Below are positions 6,940 to 13,138 of a stretch of 13,138 bases of DNA, piece after piece; positions within the stretch are counted from its first letter, which is position 1; every line of letters begins with the position of its first letter. The notes below the pieces were generated by a model that saw only the letters and a program-made list of their open reading frames with translations, had not been told where the DNA came from and made no database searches. Where the stretch lies: contig JAKLLP010000008.1 in assembly GCA_023150055.1 (NCBI GenBank), forward strand, positions 1 through 13,138. Direction: 5' to 3'. Source of the stretch: Gammaproteobacteria bacterium. Lineage in GTDB: Bacteria > Pseudomonadota > Gammaproteobacteria > Steroidobacterales > GCA-2729495. The translations under genes were made by a program, and so were the position numbers.

Positions 6940-6957
6940 CGAAGAAAAGCTTCTTCG
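6940..6957 (+). terminator. Stem-loop 40 bases after the aldolase gene
   Basis: CGAAGAA at 6940-6946 pairs perfectly with TTCTTCG at 6951-6957 around an AAGC loop. The stem is short and AT-rich and is not followed by a T run, so it is a poor intrinsic terminator by itself. A GC-rich partial pairing at about 6905-6940 (GGGGGGCGG with CCGTCCCC) might strengthen it. The rest of the 466-bp gene-free stretch 6901-7366 holds repeat R3 and a promoter candidate at 7222-7251. Confidence 0.35.
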
Positions 6958-7005
6958 TCCATTGGCGGGGATGCGAGCTGGTGTGCGCCTTGCGACCTGC
7001 TCAGT

Positions 7006-7141
7006 GGGCTGGCGGCGGTGACGTCGCGGCGGGACGCTCGCTGCGCACATCCCTGTGCTGCGCTCGCTCGGGGTTCCGCTGCGCTCCGCATCCTGCTCCG
7101 CTGGCTCCACACGCCCGCCTTGACGTCACCGCCACCCGCCC
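7006..7141 (+). repeat. Structured intergenic repeat R3 downstream of the aldolase gene
   Basis: The arms 7006-7025 and 7122-7141 pair at 18 of 20 positions. The inner 12 bases, GGCGGTGACGTC and its complement GACGTCACCGCC, are perfect. The core holds GCAC-ATCCCT-GTGC at 7045-7058, GCATCCTG near 7088-7095, and GGCTCCACACGCCCGCCTT at 7103-7121. The core segment 7034-7074 is the 40-of-41 partner of R2 in inverted orientation. The arms differ entirely from those of R1 and R2. No open frame here looks coding. Confidence 0.7.
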
Positions 7142-7221
7142 TGGGGCGCCAGGAGCCGCGCCCGGGTGGAACTCGGCCGGTTGCCGCGCCATCCGCGCCA
7201 ATGAGCGGAGAACCGACTGTT

Positions 7222-7251
7222 TTGACATAACGCAGGGTGGGGTTGGCTATT
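7222..7251 (+). promoter_or_regulatory. Candidate promoter for the membrane EEP gene
   Basis: A perfect TTGACA lies at 7222-7227. The best -10 candidates are GGCTAT (17-base spacer) or GCTATT (18-base spacer) at 7245-7251, inside a locally AT-rich GGCTATTTTTCG. Initiation near 7258 would give a leader of about 110 bases to the preferred TTG start at 7367. Confidence 0.4.
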
Positions 7252-7366
7252 TTTCGTATCGCCGCCTCAGCCGCACTCCACCCGCAGGCTTTTGTGTGAG
7301 AATCGTGCCCCCCGCCCGAACACCCAGGTGGGGCACCCTCGGCAACCGCCTCGTCAAATAGAGAAA

Positions 7367-8347
7367 TTGTTGCAGCTTGGCCGGCAATTCGCGCTGTTCA
7401 CCGCGACGCTGTCGCTCGTCGTGGCGGGGGGGCTTTCCCTGCTCGCGCTGTTTGCCCGCTATGGGTGGATAGCCGAGCTGGTGTCCCATTTTCGCCTGCA
7501 ATATGCGGTTGTCCTGGTGGCGCTCGTCGGCGGTTTTGCCATCACGCGCCGCCCGTATCGCGCGTTTGCGGCAGGACTGTTTCTGCTGCCGAACGCGTGG
7601 TTTGCGGGGCCATACCTGTTGCCGGGCGTGGTGACGTCTTCGGCGGCCGCTGCTGCCGCCGGAGAGGTCTCCATCGTTGCGCTGAATCTGTTCGTCGCCA
7701 ACAGCGAGCACGCGGCGGTGCGTGCCTATCTGCGCCATGCGGACGCTGATATTCTCGTCCTTTCGGAGCTGACCCCCGCGTGGGTCAGCGCCCTGCGTGA
7801 GGTTACCGCGGCGTACCCGTACTGGGTGTCCGTAGATCGCAGGACGCCCTGGGGGTTGGGCGTGTATTCGCGTTTTCCCCTCAAGGGCGCGCGAGCGCTC
7901 GATCTCGGGCTTGGGGGCAGCGTCAACGTCGTGGCCACTGCAGCTTTGCCGGGTGGCGATGTGCAGCTCGTCGGTGTGCACCTCGCGTCGCCTACCTCTC
8001 CAGCGCGGGCCGCGCAACGTAACCTGCAGCTGCAGCGCCTTGCCGACCTGCTCGGTCCGCCCCGGCAATCCGGCGATGCGAGAAATCCGCCACGCCTGTT
8101 GATAGGTGACATGAACATCACGCCGTTCTCACCCTATTTTGGTGATCTGCTGGATCGCACCGGGTTGATCGACAGGCGGGCTCGGGATGGATTGCTGACG
8201 ACCTGGCCAACGTGGTTCATGCCGGTCAGGATCCCAATCGATCACTGTATCGCCGACCCTGATCTGCCCGTGCTCGCGGTTCGGCGTGGCCCTGCCGTGG
8301 GGTCGGATCACTATCCGCTCGAGATCAGGCTGCACCGGCGCAGCTGA
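7367..8347 (+). CDS. Membrane-anchored endonuclease/exonuclease/phosphatase-family protein
   Basis: The product has about 326 residues. The first 100 contain two to three hydrophobic segments (LFTATLSLVVAGGLSLLALF, YAVVLVALVGGFAI, and a third at AAGLFLLPNAWFAGPYLL). An EEP (DNase I/sphingomyelinase/inositol phosphatase fold) domain then runs to the C-terminus. All expected catalytic residues are present: N107 in VALNLF, E134 in ILVLSEL, H205 in GVHLAS, D248 and N250 in GDMN, and D314-H315 in GSDHYPL. A divalent metal-dependent phosphoesterase is therefore likely, but the substrate (nucleic acid, lipid or inositol phosphate) cannot be read from sequence. YafD-like proteins are relatives by fold. 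The start is uncertain: no ATG exists, and TTG at 7367 or 7370 follows AGAG. A TTG at 7292 and a GTG at 7328 lie further upstream in frame without ribosome sites. Confidence 0.88.
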   Translation: MLQLGRQFALFTATLSLVVAGGLSLLALFARYGWIAELVSHFRLQYAVVLVALVGGFAITRRPYRAFAAGLFLLPNAWFAGPYLLPGVVTSSAAAAAAGEVSIVALNLFVANSEHAAVRAYLRHADADILVLSELTPAWVSALREVTAAYPYWVSVDRRTPWGLGVYSRFPLKGARALDLGLGGSVNVVATAALPGGDVQLVGVHLASPTSPARAAQRNLQLQRLADLLGPPRQSGDARNPPRLLIGDMNITPFSPYFGDLLDRTGLIDRRARDGLLTTWPTWFMPVRIPIDHCIADPDLPVLAVRRGPAVGSDHYPLEIRLHRRS

Positions 8348-8500
8348 TCGCCGCAACATGGCGTATCGCTATCGCGCCGGGGGGCGGTCACTCTCCCTGT
8401 GCGCCTCTGGTGTGCAAAGGCTGCCTGGCAGTGTTAAATAGCGCAGGTGCCGGGCCCGGCCTGGCGTCCTGCATCGAACAGCCGATCACCGGGGGTCTGC

Positions 8501-9985
8501 ATGAGCCTCGTCAGAGAGATCCTGGCGCTTTTCGCCTACGCCTTCGTTTTCACGGTCGGTCTGGGCGCGCTGGCCGCCGCGATCATTTTCCTGATCGACA
8601 AACTCCAGACCAAGCACGCGATCAGGCGGAACTATCCGTTGATCGGCCGCTTCCGCTACGTGTTCGAAGACATGGGCAGCTTTCTGCGGCAGTACTTCTT
8701 CGCCATGGACCAGGAGGAGCTGCCGTTCAATCGAGCCGATCGCTCCTGGGTGTACCGTGCGGCCAAGGGCGAGGACAACACCGTTCCCTTCGGCTCGACA
8801 CGCGACCTTCGCAATCCGGGCACGCTCATTTTCGTGAACAGCGCGTACCCCGTTCTGGATGAGGAAGTAATACCGACGTCGGAGGTCACTGTTGGGCCGA
8901 ATTGCGGGCGGCCGTACACGACCAACCGCTTCTTTCATGTCTCGGCGATGAGTTACGGCGCGATCTCGCGGCCGGCGGTACTCGCCCTTTCGAAGGGCGC
9001 GAAGAAGGCCGGCTGCTGGCTGAATACCGGTGAGGGTGGTCTGTCTCAGTACCACCTCGCCGGAGGTGCCGATATCGTGTTCCAGATCGGCACGGCGAAG
9101 TATGGAGTGCGCGACACTGACTCGACGCTCAGTGAGATCCGGCTGCGCGAGATCGCCAACCATGAGCAGGTCCGCATGATCGAGATCAAGCTGAGCCAGG
9201 GGGCCAAGCCCGGCAAAGGAGGAATTCTTCCCGGCGCCAAGGTCACCGCCGAGATTGCCCGGATACGCGGCATCCCAAGGGGAAAGGACTCGATCAGTCC
9301 GAACCGCCACGTCGAGATCCGGGATGCGGGTACGCTGCTCGACTTCGTCGCGAGGGTACGGGACATCAGCGGGCGTCCGACCGGGTTCAAGACGGTCTTC
9401 GGGTCCTATGACTGGTTCGCGCGGCTTCTCGAGGAAGTCCAGAGGCGCGGTGCGGACAGCGCGCCTGACTTCATCACGATCGACTCCGGCGATGGTGGCA
9501 CCGGCGCCGCGCCGATGACGCTGCTCGACAACGTCGGTCTGCCGGTTCGCGAGGCGCTCCCGCAGGCCATCGACATGCTGGCCGAGCATGGGCTACGCGA
9601 CCGGATAAGGGTTGTTGCCAGCGGCAAGATGATTACCCCTGCCGGGGTTGCCGCAGCCCTATGCGCCGGGGCCGACTTCATCACCTCGGCCCGCGGGTTC
9701 ATGTTCGCGCTCGGCTGCATCCAGGCCATGAAGTGCCACAAAAACACCTGCCCGACCGGTGTCACCACCCACGACAAGAGGCTGCAACGCGGGCTCGTGG
9801 TATCGGACAAGGCCGAGCGGGTGGCGCGTTACCAGCAGGCGATGGAAAAGGAAGTCGCGGTAATCGCCCACTCCTGCGGGGTTGTCGAGCCGCGGCTGCT
9901 ACGCCGCGAGCACTGCCGTGTCGTGCAGGCGAACGGCCGCAGCATACTGCTGAGTGAGCTGTATCCTGGTCTGGCCGTCGCCTGA
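8501..9985 (+). CDS. Membrane-anchored FMN-binding glutamate-synthase-like protein
   Basis: The 494-residue product corresponds to the FMN/synthase part of glutamate synthase large subunit without the N-terminal glutaminase domain. Residues 7-30 form one transmembrane helix (LALFAYAFVFTVGLGALAAA), so the catalytic domain is probably tethered to the inner membrane facing the cytosol. Family landmarks are SAMSYGAISRPAVLAL, NTGEGGLSQYH, KPGKGGILPGAKV, the FMN/phosphate loop IDSGDGGTGAAP, and ASGKMITPAGVAAALCAGAD. Cysteines C406, C412 and C417 have the six- and five-residue spacing of the GltB [3Fe-4S] cluster. Without an amidotransferase domain it may use free ammonia or catalyse another FMN-dependent reaction; the true substrate is unknown. 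The ATG at 8501 follows GGGGG at suitable spacing. An AT-rich TGTTAAAT at 8432-8439 may be its -10. Its stop lies nine bases from the rpoD stop. Confidence 0.92.
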   Translation: MSLVREILALFAYAFVFTVGLGALAAAIIFLIDKLQTKHAIRRNYPLIGRFRYVFEDMGSFLRQYFFAMDQEELPFNRADRSWVYRAAKGEDNTVPFGSTRDLRNPGTLIFVNSAYPVLDEEVIPTSEVTVGPNCGRPYTTNRFFHVSAMSYGAISRPAVLALSKGAKKAGCWLNTGEGGLSQYHLAGGADIVFQIGTAKYGVRDTDSTLSEIRLREIANHEQVRMIEIKLSQGAKPGKGGILPGAKVTAEIARIRGIPRGKDSISPNRHVEIRDAGTLLDFVARVRDISGRPTGFKTVFGSYDWFARLLEEVQRRGADSAPDFITIDSGDGGTGAAPMTLLDNVGLPVREALPQAIDMLAEHGLRDRIRVVASGKMITPAGVAAALCAGADFITSARGFMFALGCIQAMKCHKNTCPTGVTTHDKRLQRGLVVSDKAERVARYQQAMEKEVAVIAHSCGVVEPRLLRREHCRVVQANGRSILLSELYPGLAVA

Positions 9986-9998
9986 ATCCGCGATTCAG
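9982..9998. terminator. Palindrome spanning both stop codons of convergent genes
   Basis: CTGAATC at 9982-9988 and GATTCAG at 9992-9998 form a perfect seven-base stem around CGC. The TGA of the glutamate-synthase-like gene (9983-9985) and the TGA of rpoD (9997-9995 on the minus strand) sit symmetrically in the two arms. The structure reads the same from both strands. It has no T tract, so its role as a bidirectional terminator or 3' stabiliser is inferred only from position. Confidence 0.45.
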
Positions 9999-11839
9999 TC
10001 CTCGATCAGGAAGCTTCGCAGCTGGTCGCTGCGCGAGGGGTGACGCAGCTTGCGCAGCGCCTTCGCCTCGATCTGGCGTATGCGTTCACGGGTCACATCG
10101 AACTGCTTGCCGACTTCCTCGAGCGTGTGATCGGTATTCATATCGATACCGAAACGCATGCGAAGGACTTTCGCCTCCCTCGGCGTGAGGCCCGCAAGCA
10201 CGTTGTGCGTGGCTTCCTTCAGGCCCTCGGTGGTGGCGGCATCGAGCGGTGAGGAGATGGTGGTGTCCTCGATGAAATCTCCCAGGTGAGAGTCCTCGTC
10301 GTCCCCGATCGGGGTTTCCATCGAGATCGGCTCCTTGGCGATCTTCAGCACCTTGCGAACCTTGTCCTCCGGCATTTCCATGCGGACGGCCAGCTCCTCC
10401 GGGGTCGGTTCACGGCCCATCTCCTGCAACATCTGGCGTGAGATGCGGTTCAGCTTGTTGATCGTTTCGATCATGTGCACCGGGATCCGGATCGTGCGGG
10501 CCTGGTCGGCGATCGAGCGGGTAATGGCCTGGCGTATCCACCAGGTCGCATACGTGGAAAATTTGTAGCCGCGGCGGTATTCGAACTTGTCCACCGCCTT
10601 CATTAGGCCGATGTTGCCTTCCTGGATGAGGTCGAGAAACTGCAGGCCGCGGTTCGTGTATTTCTTGGCTATCGAGATCACGAGGCGCAGGTTGGCTTCG
10701 ACCATCTCCTTCTTCGCACGGCGGGCCTTGGCCTCGCCCATGGACATCTGGCGGTTGATTTCCTTGATGTCGGCGATGGTGAGGTTGGTCTCCTTCTCGA
10801 TGCCCTGTAGTTTGCGCTGGCAGCGGACGATCTCATCCTTGAGCTTGCCGAGCGCCGAGGAGTGCTTGCGCTTCGCACGAATGTGCTTATCGACCCAGTT
10901 GATCCGGGTCTCGTTCGCCGGAAAGGTGGCAAGGAAGTCCTTGCGCGGCATGCCCGCCTCACGGACGGCCAGTTGCATGATCCGCCGCTCCTGGCCGCGG
11001 ATTGCATCCACGGTCTGACGCAGACCTGCGCACAGCGTGTCGAAGAGTTTCGGCGAGAGTTTCAGCTCCATGATTTCCGCGCAGAGCTTTTCGCGGGCCC
11101 TCATCGTGGTCTTCTGGCTGGCTCCGTTCGCGTCGATAGCCTTGAGCACCTTTTTGTGGTGCTTGAAGATCGATTTCAGACGCTTCTCGGCCTCCACGGG
11201 ATCGGGACCGAGATCTTCCTCGGCCGGAGTGTCGTCGTCGCTTTCCTCATCGTCCGACTCTTCCGGCTCGCGCGCGCTGGCGGGGACTACTTCCTCGGGC
11301 TGGTTCGGGTCGATAAAGCCGGTCAGGACGTCCTGCAGGCGGGACTCGCCGCTCTTTACCGACTCGTAGGCGCTGGTCAGTATCTCGATAGACGGCGGAA
11401 AGAAGGAAATTGCCCGCTTGACCTGGTCGAGTCCTTCCTCGATGCGCCTGGCAATCTGGATCTCGCCTTCACGCGTCAGAAGCTCTACCGTGCCCATTTC
11501 CCGCATGTACATGCGCACCGGGTCCGTCGTGCGGCCAAACTCGCTGTCGACCGTGGCCAGCGCGGCCGCAGCTTCTTCTGCGGCTTCTTCGTCGTTGGTG
11601 AGCGACACGTCGGACAGGAGCAGGGAGTCGGCGTCGGGGACTTTCTCGTAAACGGTGATCCCCATGTCGTTGATCATGTTTACGATGTCTTCGATCTGCT
11701 CCGGGTCGACGATATCGTTGGGCAGATGGTCGTTGACCTCCGCGTATGTGAGGTAGCCTTGCTCCTTGCCGCGGGCGATCAGGAGTTTGAGCTGTGACTG
11801 CTGTTCGGCAGTACCGGCGTTTTCGGCGATATCGTCCAC
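9995..11839 (-). CDS. rpoD: Primary RNA polymerase sigma factor (sigma-70)
   Basis: RpoD directs core RNA polymerase to housekeeping promoters. The 614-residue protein is close to the 613 of E. coli RpoD. Region 1.1 covers about 1-80, and region 1.2 ([23 protein letters not shown]) follows from about 105. Next is the non-conserved region with an acidic stretch ([20 protein letters not shown]). Region 2 has [20 protein letters not shown] and the -10-recognising [15 protein letters not shown]. Region 3 contains [18 protein letters not shown], and the region 4 helix-turn-helix is [20 protein letters not shown], ending [16 protein letters not shown]. The start is GTG at 11839, with GAGG seven to eight bases upstream. 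The frame stays open to 11902 but that part overlaps the promoter. It follows dnaG on the same strand with its own promoter in the gap. Confidence 0.98.
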   Translation of the reverse strand: MDDIAENAGTAEQQSQLKLLIARGKEQGYLTYAEVNDHLPNDIVDPEQIEDIVNMINDMGITVYEKVPDADSLLLSDVSLTNDEEAAEEAAAALATVDSEFGRTTDPVRMYMREMGTVELLTREGEIQIARRIEEGLDQVKRAISFFPPSIEILTSAYESVKSGESRLQDVLTGFIDPNQPEEVVPASAREPEESDDEESDDDTPAEEDLGPDPVEAEKRLKSIFKHHKKVLKAIDANGASQKTTMRAREKLCAEIMELKLSPKLFDTLCAGLRQTVDAIRGQERRIMQLAVREAGMPRKDFLATFPANETRINWVDKHIRAKRKHSSALGKLKDEIVRCQRKLQGIEKETNLTIADIKEINRQMSMGEAKARRAKKEMVEANLRLVISIAKKYTNRGLQFLDLIQEGNIGLMKAVDKFEYRRGYKFSTYATWWIRQAITRSIADQARTIRIPVHMIETINKLNRISRQMLQEMGREPTPEELAVRMEMPEDKVRKVLKIAKEPISMETPIGDDEDSHLGDFIEDTTISSPLDAATTEGLKEATHNVLAGLTPREAKVLRMRFGIDMNTDHTLEEVGKQFDVTRERIRQIEAKALRKLRHPSRSDQLRSFLIED

Positions 11840-11872
11840 CGTAGTACCTCGGTTCGTGCACGTAAACCGCGC

Positions 11873-11901
11873 ATTATATTGGGGCGGCCGCTGGTCATCC
11901 A
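11873..11901 (-). promoter_or_regulatory. rpoD-proximal promoter
   Basis: Read on the minus strand, a perfect TATAAT lies at 11878-11873. A 17-base spacer separates it from TGGATG at 11901-11896, a weak -35 box sharing three of six consensus positions. Transcription would start near 11866 and give a leader of about 27 bases before the GTG at 11839. It would let rpoD be transcribed apart from dnaG, as is known in E. coli, where the internal promoters actually lie within dnaG. Confidence 0.6.
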
Positions 11902-11918
11902 CAGTTCCTGAAGGCTGA

Positions 11919-11943
11919 CCGCACCGCCTTAGCGGCGCTGCGG
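11919..11943 (-). other. Stem-loop in the dnaG-rpoD gap, just upstream of the rpoD promoter
   Basis: CCGCACCGCC at 11919-11928 pairs with GGCGCTGCGG at 11934-11943 with one mismatch around a TTAGC loop. It lies 18 bases upstream of the proposed -35 box. No T tract follows on the minus strand. It may limit read-through from dnaG or mark a processing site, since the E. coli operon is cut between dnaG and rpoD. That role is inference from position. Confidence 0.45.
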
Positions 11944-12008
11944 CAGAACCGCAGGCACTGCGCTAACTCCTTGACCCATAACGGCGATGCATGGGCCTCT
12001 GGACTTCA

Positions 12009-12024
12009 CCGCCGAGACCGGCGG
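12009..12024 (-). other. Short perfect hairpin 40 bases after the dnaG stop
   Basis: CCGCCG at 12009-12014 and CGGCGG at 12019-12024 form a perfect six-base GC stem around AGAC. It is the first structure met by transcription leaving dnaG and is followed on the minus strand by non-T sequence. It is a possible 3'-end stabiliser or weak attenuator. Confidence 0.35.
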
Positions 12025-12063
12025 GTTGCTCAGATACAGGTATCGGCTGTGTGCCCGGGTTCT

Positions 12064-13138
12064 TTACCTGGTCCCTGCGGCGACTTCACGCTGCAGGCGT
12101 CGAAATTCCGCCCGTTCTTCCGCCGAGAGTGCCCCCGCCTCGGCCTTCGCAACCAGATCGGCAAGGCGCTCCTCGCGCTCCAGTGCCAGGATGCGGTGGA
12201 GGCTGTCGGAGAGCTCGCGCGTCGCTGAAGACTCGCTGACCAACTGGGTCTGGCTGAGCAGTTCCATCAGGTGCGGATATTCCGGGCGGTCGCGAAACCG
12301 TTCGACCAGCGCACCAGGTCCGAGTTCAGGGCGCGCCGCGGTGATGTCGAGAAGCTCGAGCAGCAGGGCGGCGCCTTTCTGCCGGACCTGTGCCAACCCG
12401 GCCGGGATCTGGATCCCGGCGCCAATGGCCGGGAAGTGGATGAGCAACGAGATGGCCTGCCGTACCAGGGAGGGTCGCGCGCGCGGACTGGTGCGCTGCG
12501 CTCGTCGCCGCGGCACGACAGGAGTGGGCTCGCCACGCGCATCGTCGATCACCGCCGCGAGACGAGCGCTGGTCAGGCCGACGGCGCTGGCCAGGCGATC
12601 CGTGAGCAGCTCGTGGAAAACGCCGGCCGGGACCTGCTTCAGCAGGGGCCGTGCCAGCTCGGCCAGCCTGGCCCGGGCGTCCAGGGAATCGGAACCCGCC
12701 TGGCGCTGCAACTCCTCGAGCAGGTAATCGGACAGTGGCAGCGCGGCGGCAAGGCGCCGGTTGAAGGCCTCGGCGCCCTCTTTACGCACGAGCGAGTCGG
12801 GATCTTCGCCGTCGGGGAGAAACAGGAAGCCGACCTGGCGCCCGTCACGCACCTCGGGGAGGGATGCCTGCAGGGCCCGCCAGGCTGCGGCGCGTCCGGC
12901 CCGGTCTCCATCGAAACAGAAGACCAGGTCGGGGACGACGCGAAACACCCGCCGCAACTGATCCGCCGTCGTTGCCGTCCCGAGCGTCGCCACCGCATTG
13001 CAGATGCCGTGGCGTGCCAGGGAAACCACATCGAGATAGCCCTCGACCACCACCAGCCGGGTGAGTCGGCGCTCTGCCTGGCGTGCCTCGTAAAGGCCAT
13101 ACAGCTCCTGGCCCTTGTGGAAGACAGCGGTCTCCGGG
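12064..13138 (-). CDS. dnaG: DNA primase, C-terminal part (5' end outside the window)
   Basis: DnaG makes RNA primers for replication and is recruited by the DnaB helicase. The window holds about the last 358 codons, roughly 60 percent of the usual 580-residue protein. At the edge the frame reads PETAVFHKGQELYGLYEARQ, the junction into the TOPRIM domain. TOPRIM itself shows VVEGYLDVVSLARHG (metal-binding glutamate at 13044-13042) and the DxD motif in FCFDGDRAG (aspartates at 12912-12910 and 12906-12904). The remaining 220 residues or so match the helicase-interaction domain in position and helical character, and are less conserved. The frame is intact to a TAA at 12066-12064. The gene lies 224 bp upstream of rpoD on the same strand, the conserved dnaG-rpoD order. 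Confidence 0.96.
   Translation of the reverse strand, partial: PETAVFHKGQELYGLYEARQAERRLTRLVVVEGYLDVVSLARHGICNAVATLGTATTADQLRRVFRVVPDLVFCFDGDRAGRAAAWRALQASLPEVRDGRQVGFLFLPDGEDPDSLVRKEGAEAFNRRLAAALPLSDYLLEELQRQAGSDSLDARARLAELARPLLKQVPAGVFHELLTDRLASAVGLTSARLAAVIDDARGEPTPVVPRRRAQRTSPRARPSLVRQAISLLIHFPAIGAGIQIPAGLAQVRQKGAALLLELLDITAARPELGPGALVERFRDRPEYPHLMELLSQTQLVSESSATRELSDSLHRILALEREERLADLVAKAEAGALSAEERAEFRRLQREVAAGTR

Noticed and set aside
5530..7110. 526-codon open frame on the minus strand opposite the aldolase
   Set aside because: It is antisense to a certain gene, and both ends run through repeats. The long frame is a by-product of high GC at the third codon position.
8384..8410. TCCCTGTGC near 8393, resembling the R1-R3 hairpin
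   Set aside because: Only nine bases match; there is no paired GCAC in the right place, no GGCTC-ACACG end and no enclosing arms. Chance similarity is likely.
10862..11797. 311-codon plus-strand frame opposite rpoD
   Set aside because: It is antisense to the conserved sigma factor, has no ribosome site and shows no motif.
11840..11902. N-terminal extension of RpoD from an ATG at 11902
   Set aside because: The extra 21 codons cover the TATAAT box and the ribosome site, and have no counterpart in RpoD proteins. GTG at 11839 gives the normal length.

Overview
The window looks like a piece of a high-GC gammaproteobacterial chromosome. The strongest evidence is a complete primary sigma factor, RpoD. 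From region 2 to the C-terminus it reads almost word for word like the enterobacterial protein, and it lies directly downstream of dnaG in the classical dnaG-rpoD macromolecular-synthesis order. I cannot name the genus. Coding density is ordinary, most genes are single transcription units, and I see no tRNA, rRNA, CRISPR array, transposase or phage gene.

Layout, left to right. Positions 1-93 (minus) hold the first 31 codons of an unrecognised protein. A 2-oxoglutarate/Fe(II)-oxygenase-like gene (322-1686, plus) converges on a short-chain dehydrogenase that carries a lipoprotein signal (1812-2642, minus). A small repeat with perfect 16-bp inverted ends lies between them and contains the oxygenase stop codon. 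A divergent intergenic region leads to a long TPR-glycosyltransferase gene (2875-4860, plus). After it, an AT-rich promoter-like stretch precedes a small unknown helical protein (5057-5554, plus). A class I fructose-bisphosphate aldolase (6007-6900, plus) follows. It is bracketed by three copies of a structured intergenic repeat (R1 5613-5739, R2 5761-5891, R3 7006-7141). Next come a membrane-anchored endonuclease/exonuclease/phosphatase-fold protein (about 7367-8347, plus) and a membrane-anchored glutamate-synthase-like FMN/[3Fe-4S] protein (8501-9985, plus). The latter converges on rpoD (9995-11839, minus), with both stop codons inside one short palindrome. A 224-bp gap containing the rpoD promoter and two stem-loops separates rpoD from the 3' part of dnaG (12064 to the window edge, minus).

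How the genes fit together: dnaG and rpoD form a real functional neighbourhood (replication priming and transcription initiation). The other genes look like independent housekeeping or accessory units: glycolysis/gluconeogenesis (fda), probable protein or surface glycosylation (TPR-GT), envelope-associated redox (lipoprotein SDR) and membrane-bound hydrolase (EEP).

The most unusual observation is the R1/R2/R3 family. Each copy has a related core with an invariant GCAC-N-TCCCT-GTGC hairpin and a GGCTCNACACG end. Each is enclosed by long complementary arms whose sequence differs completely between copies. A conserved centre with locus-specific but self-complementary flanks is the reverse of a normal transposon or MITE.
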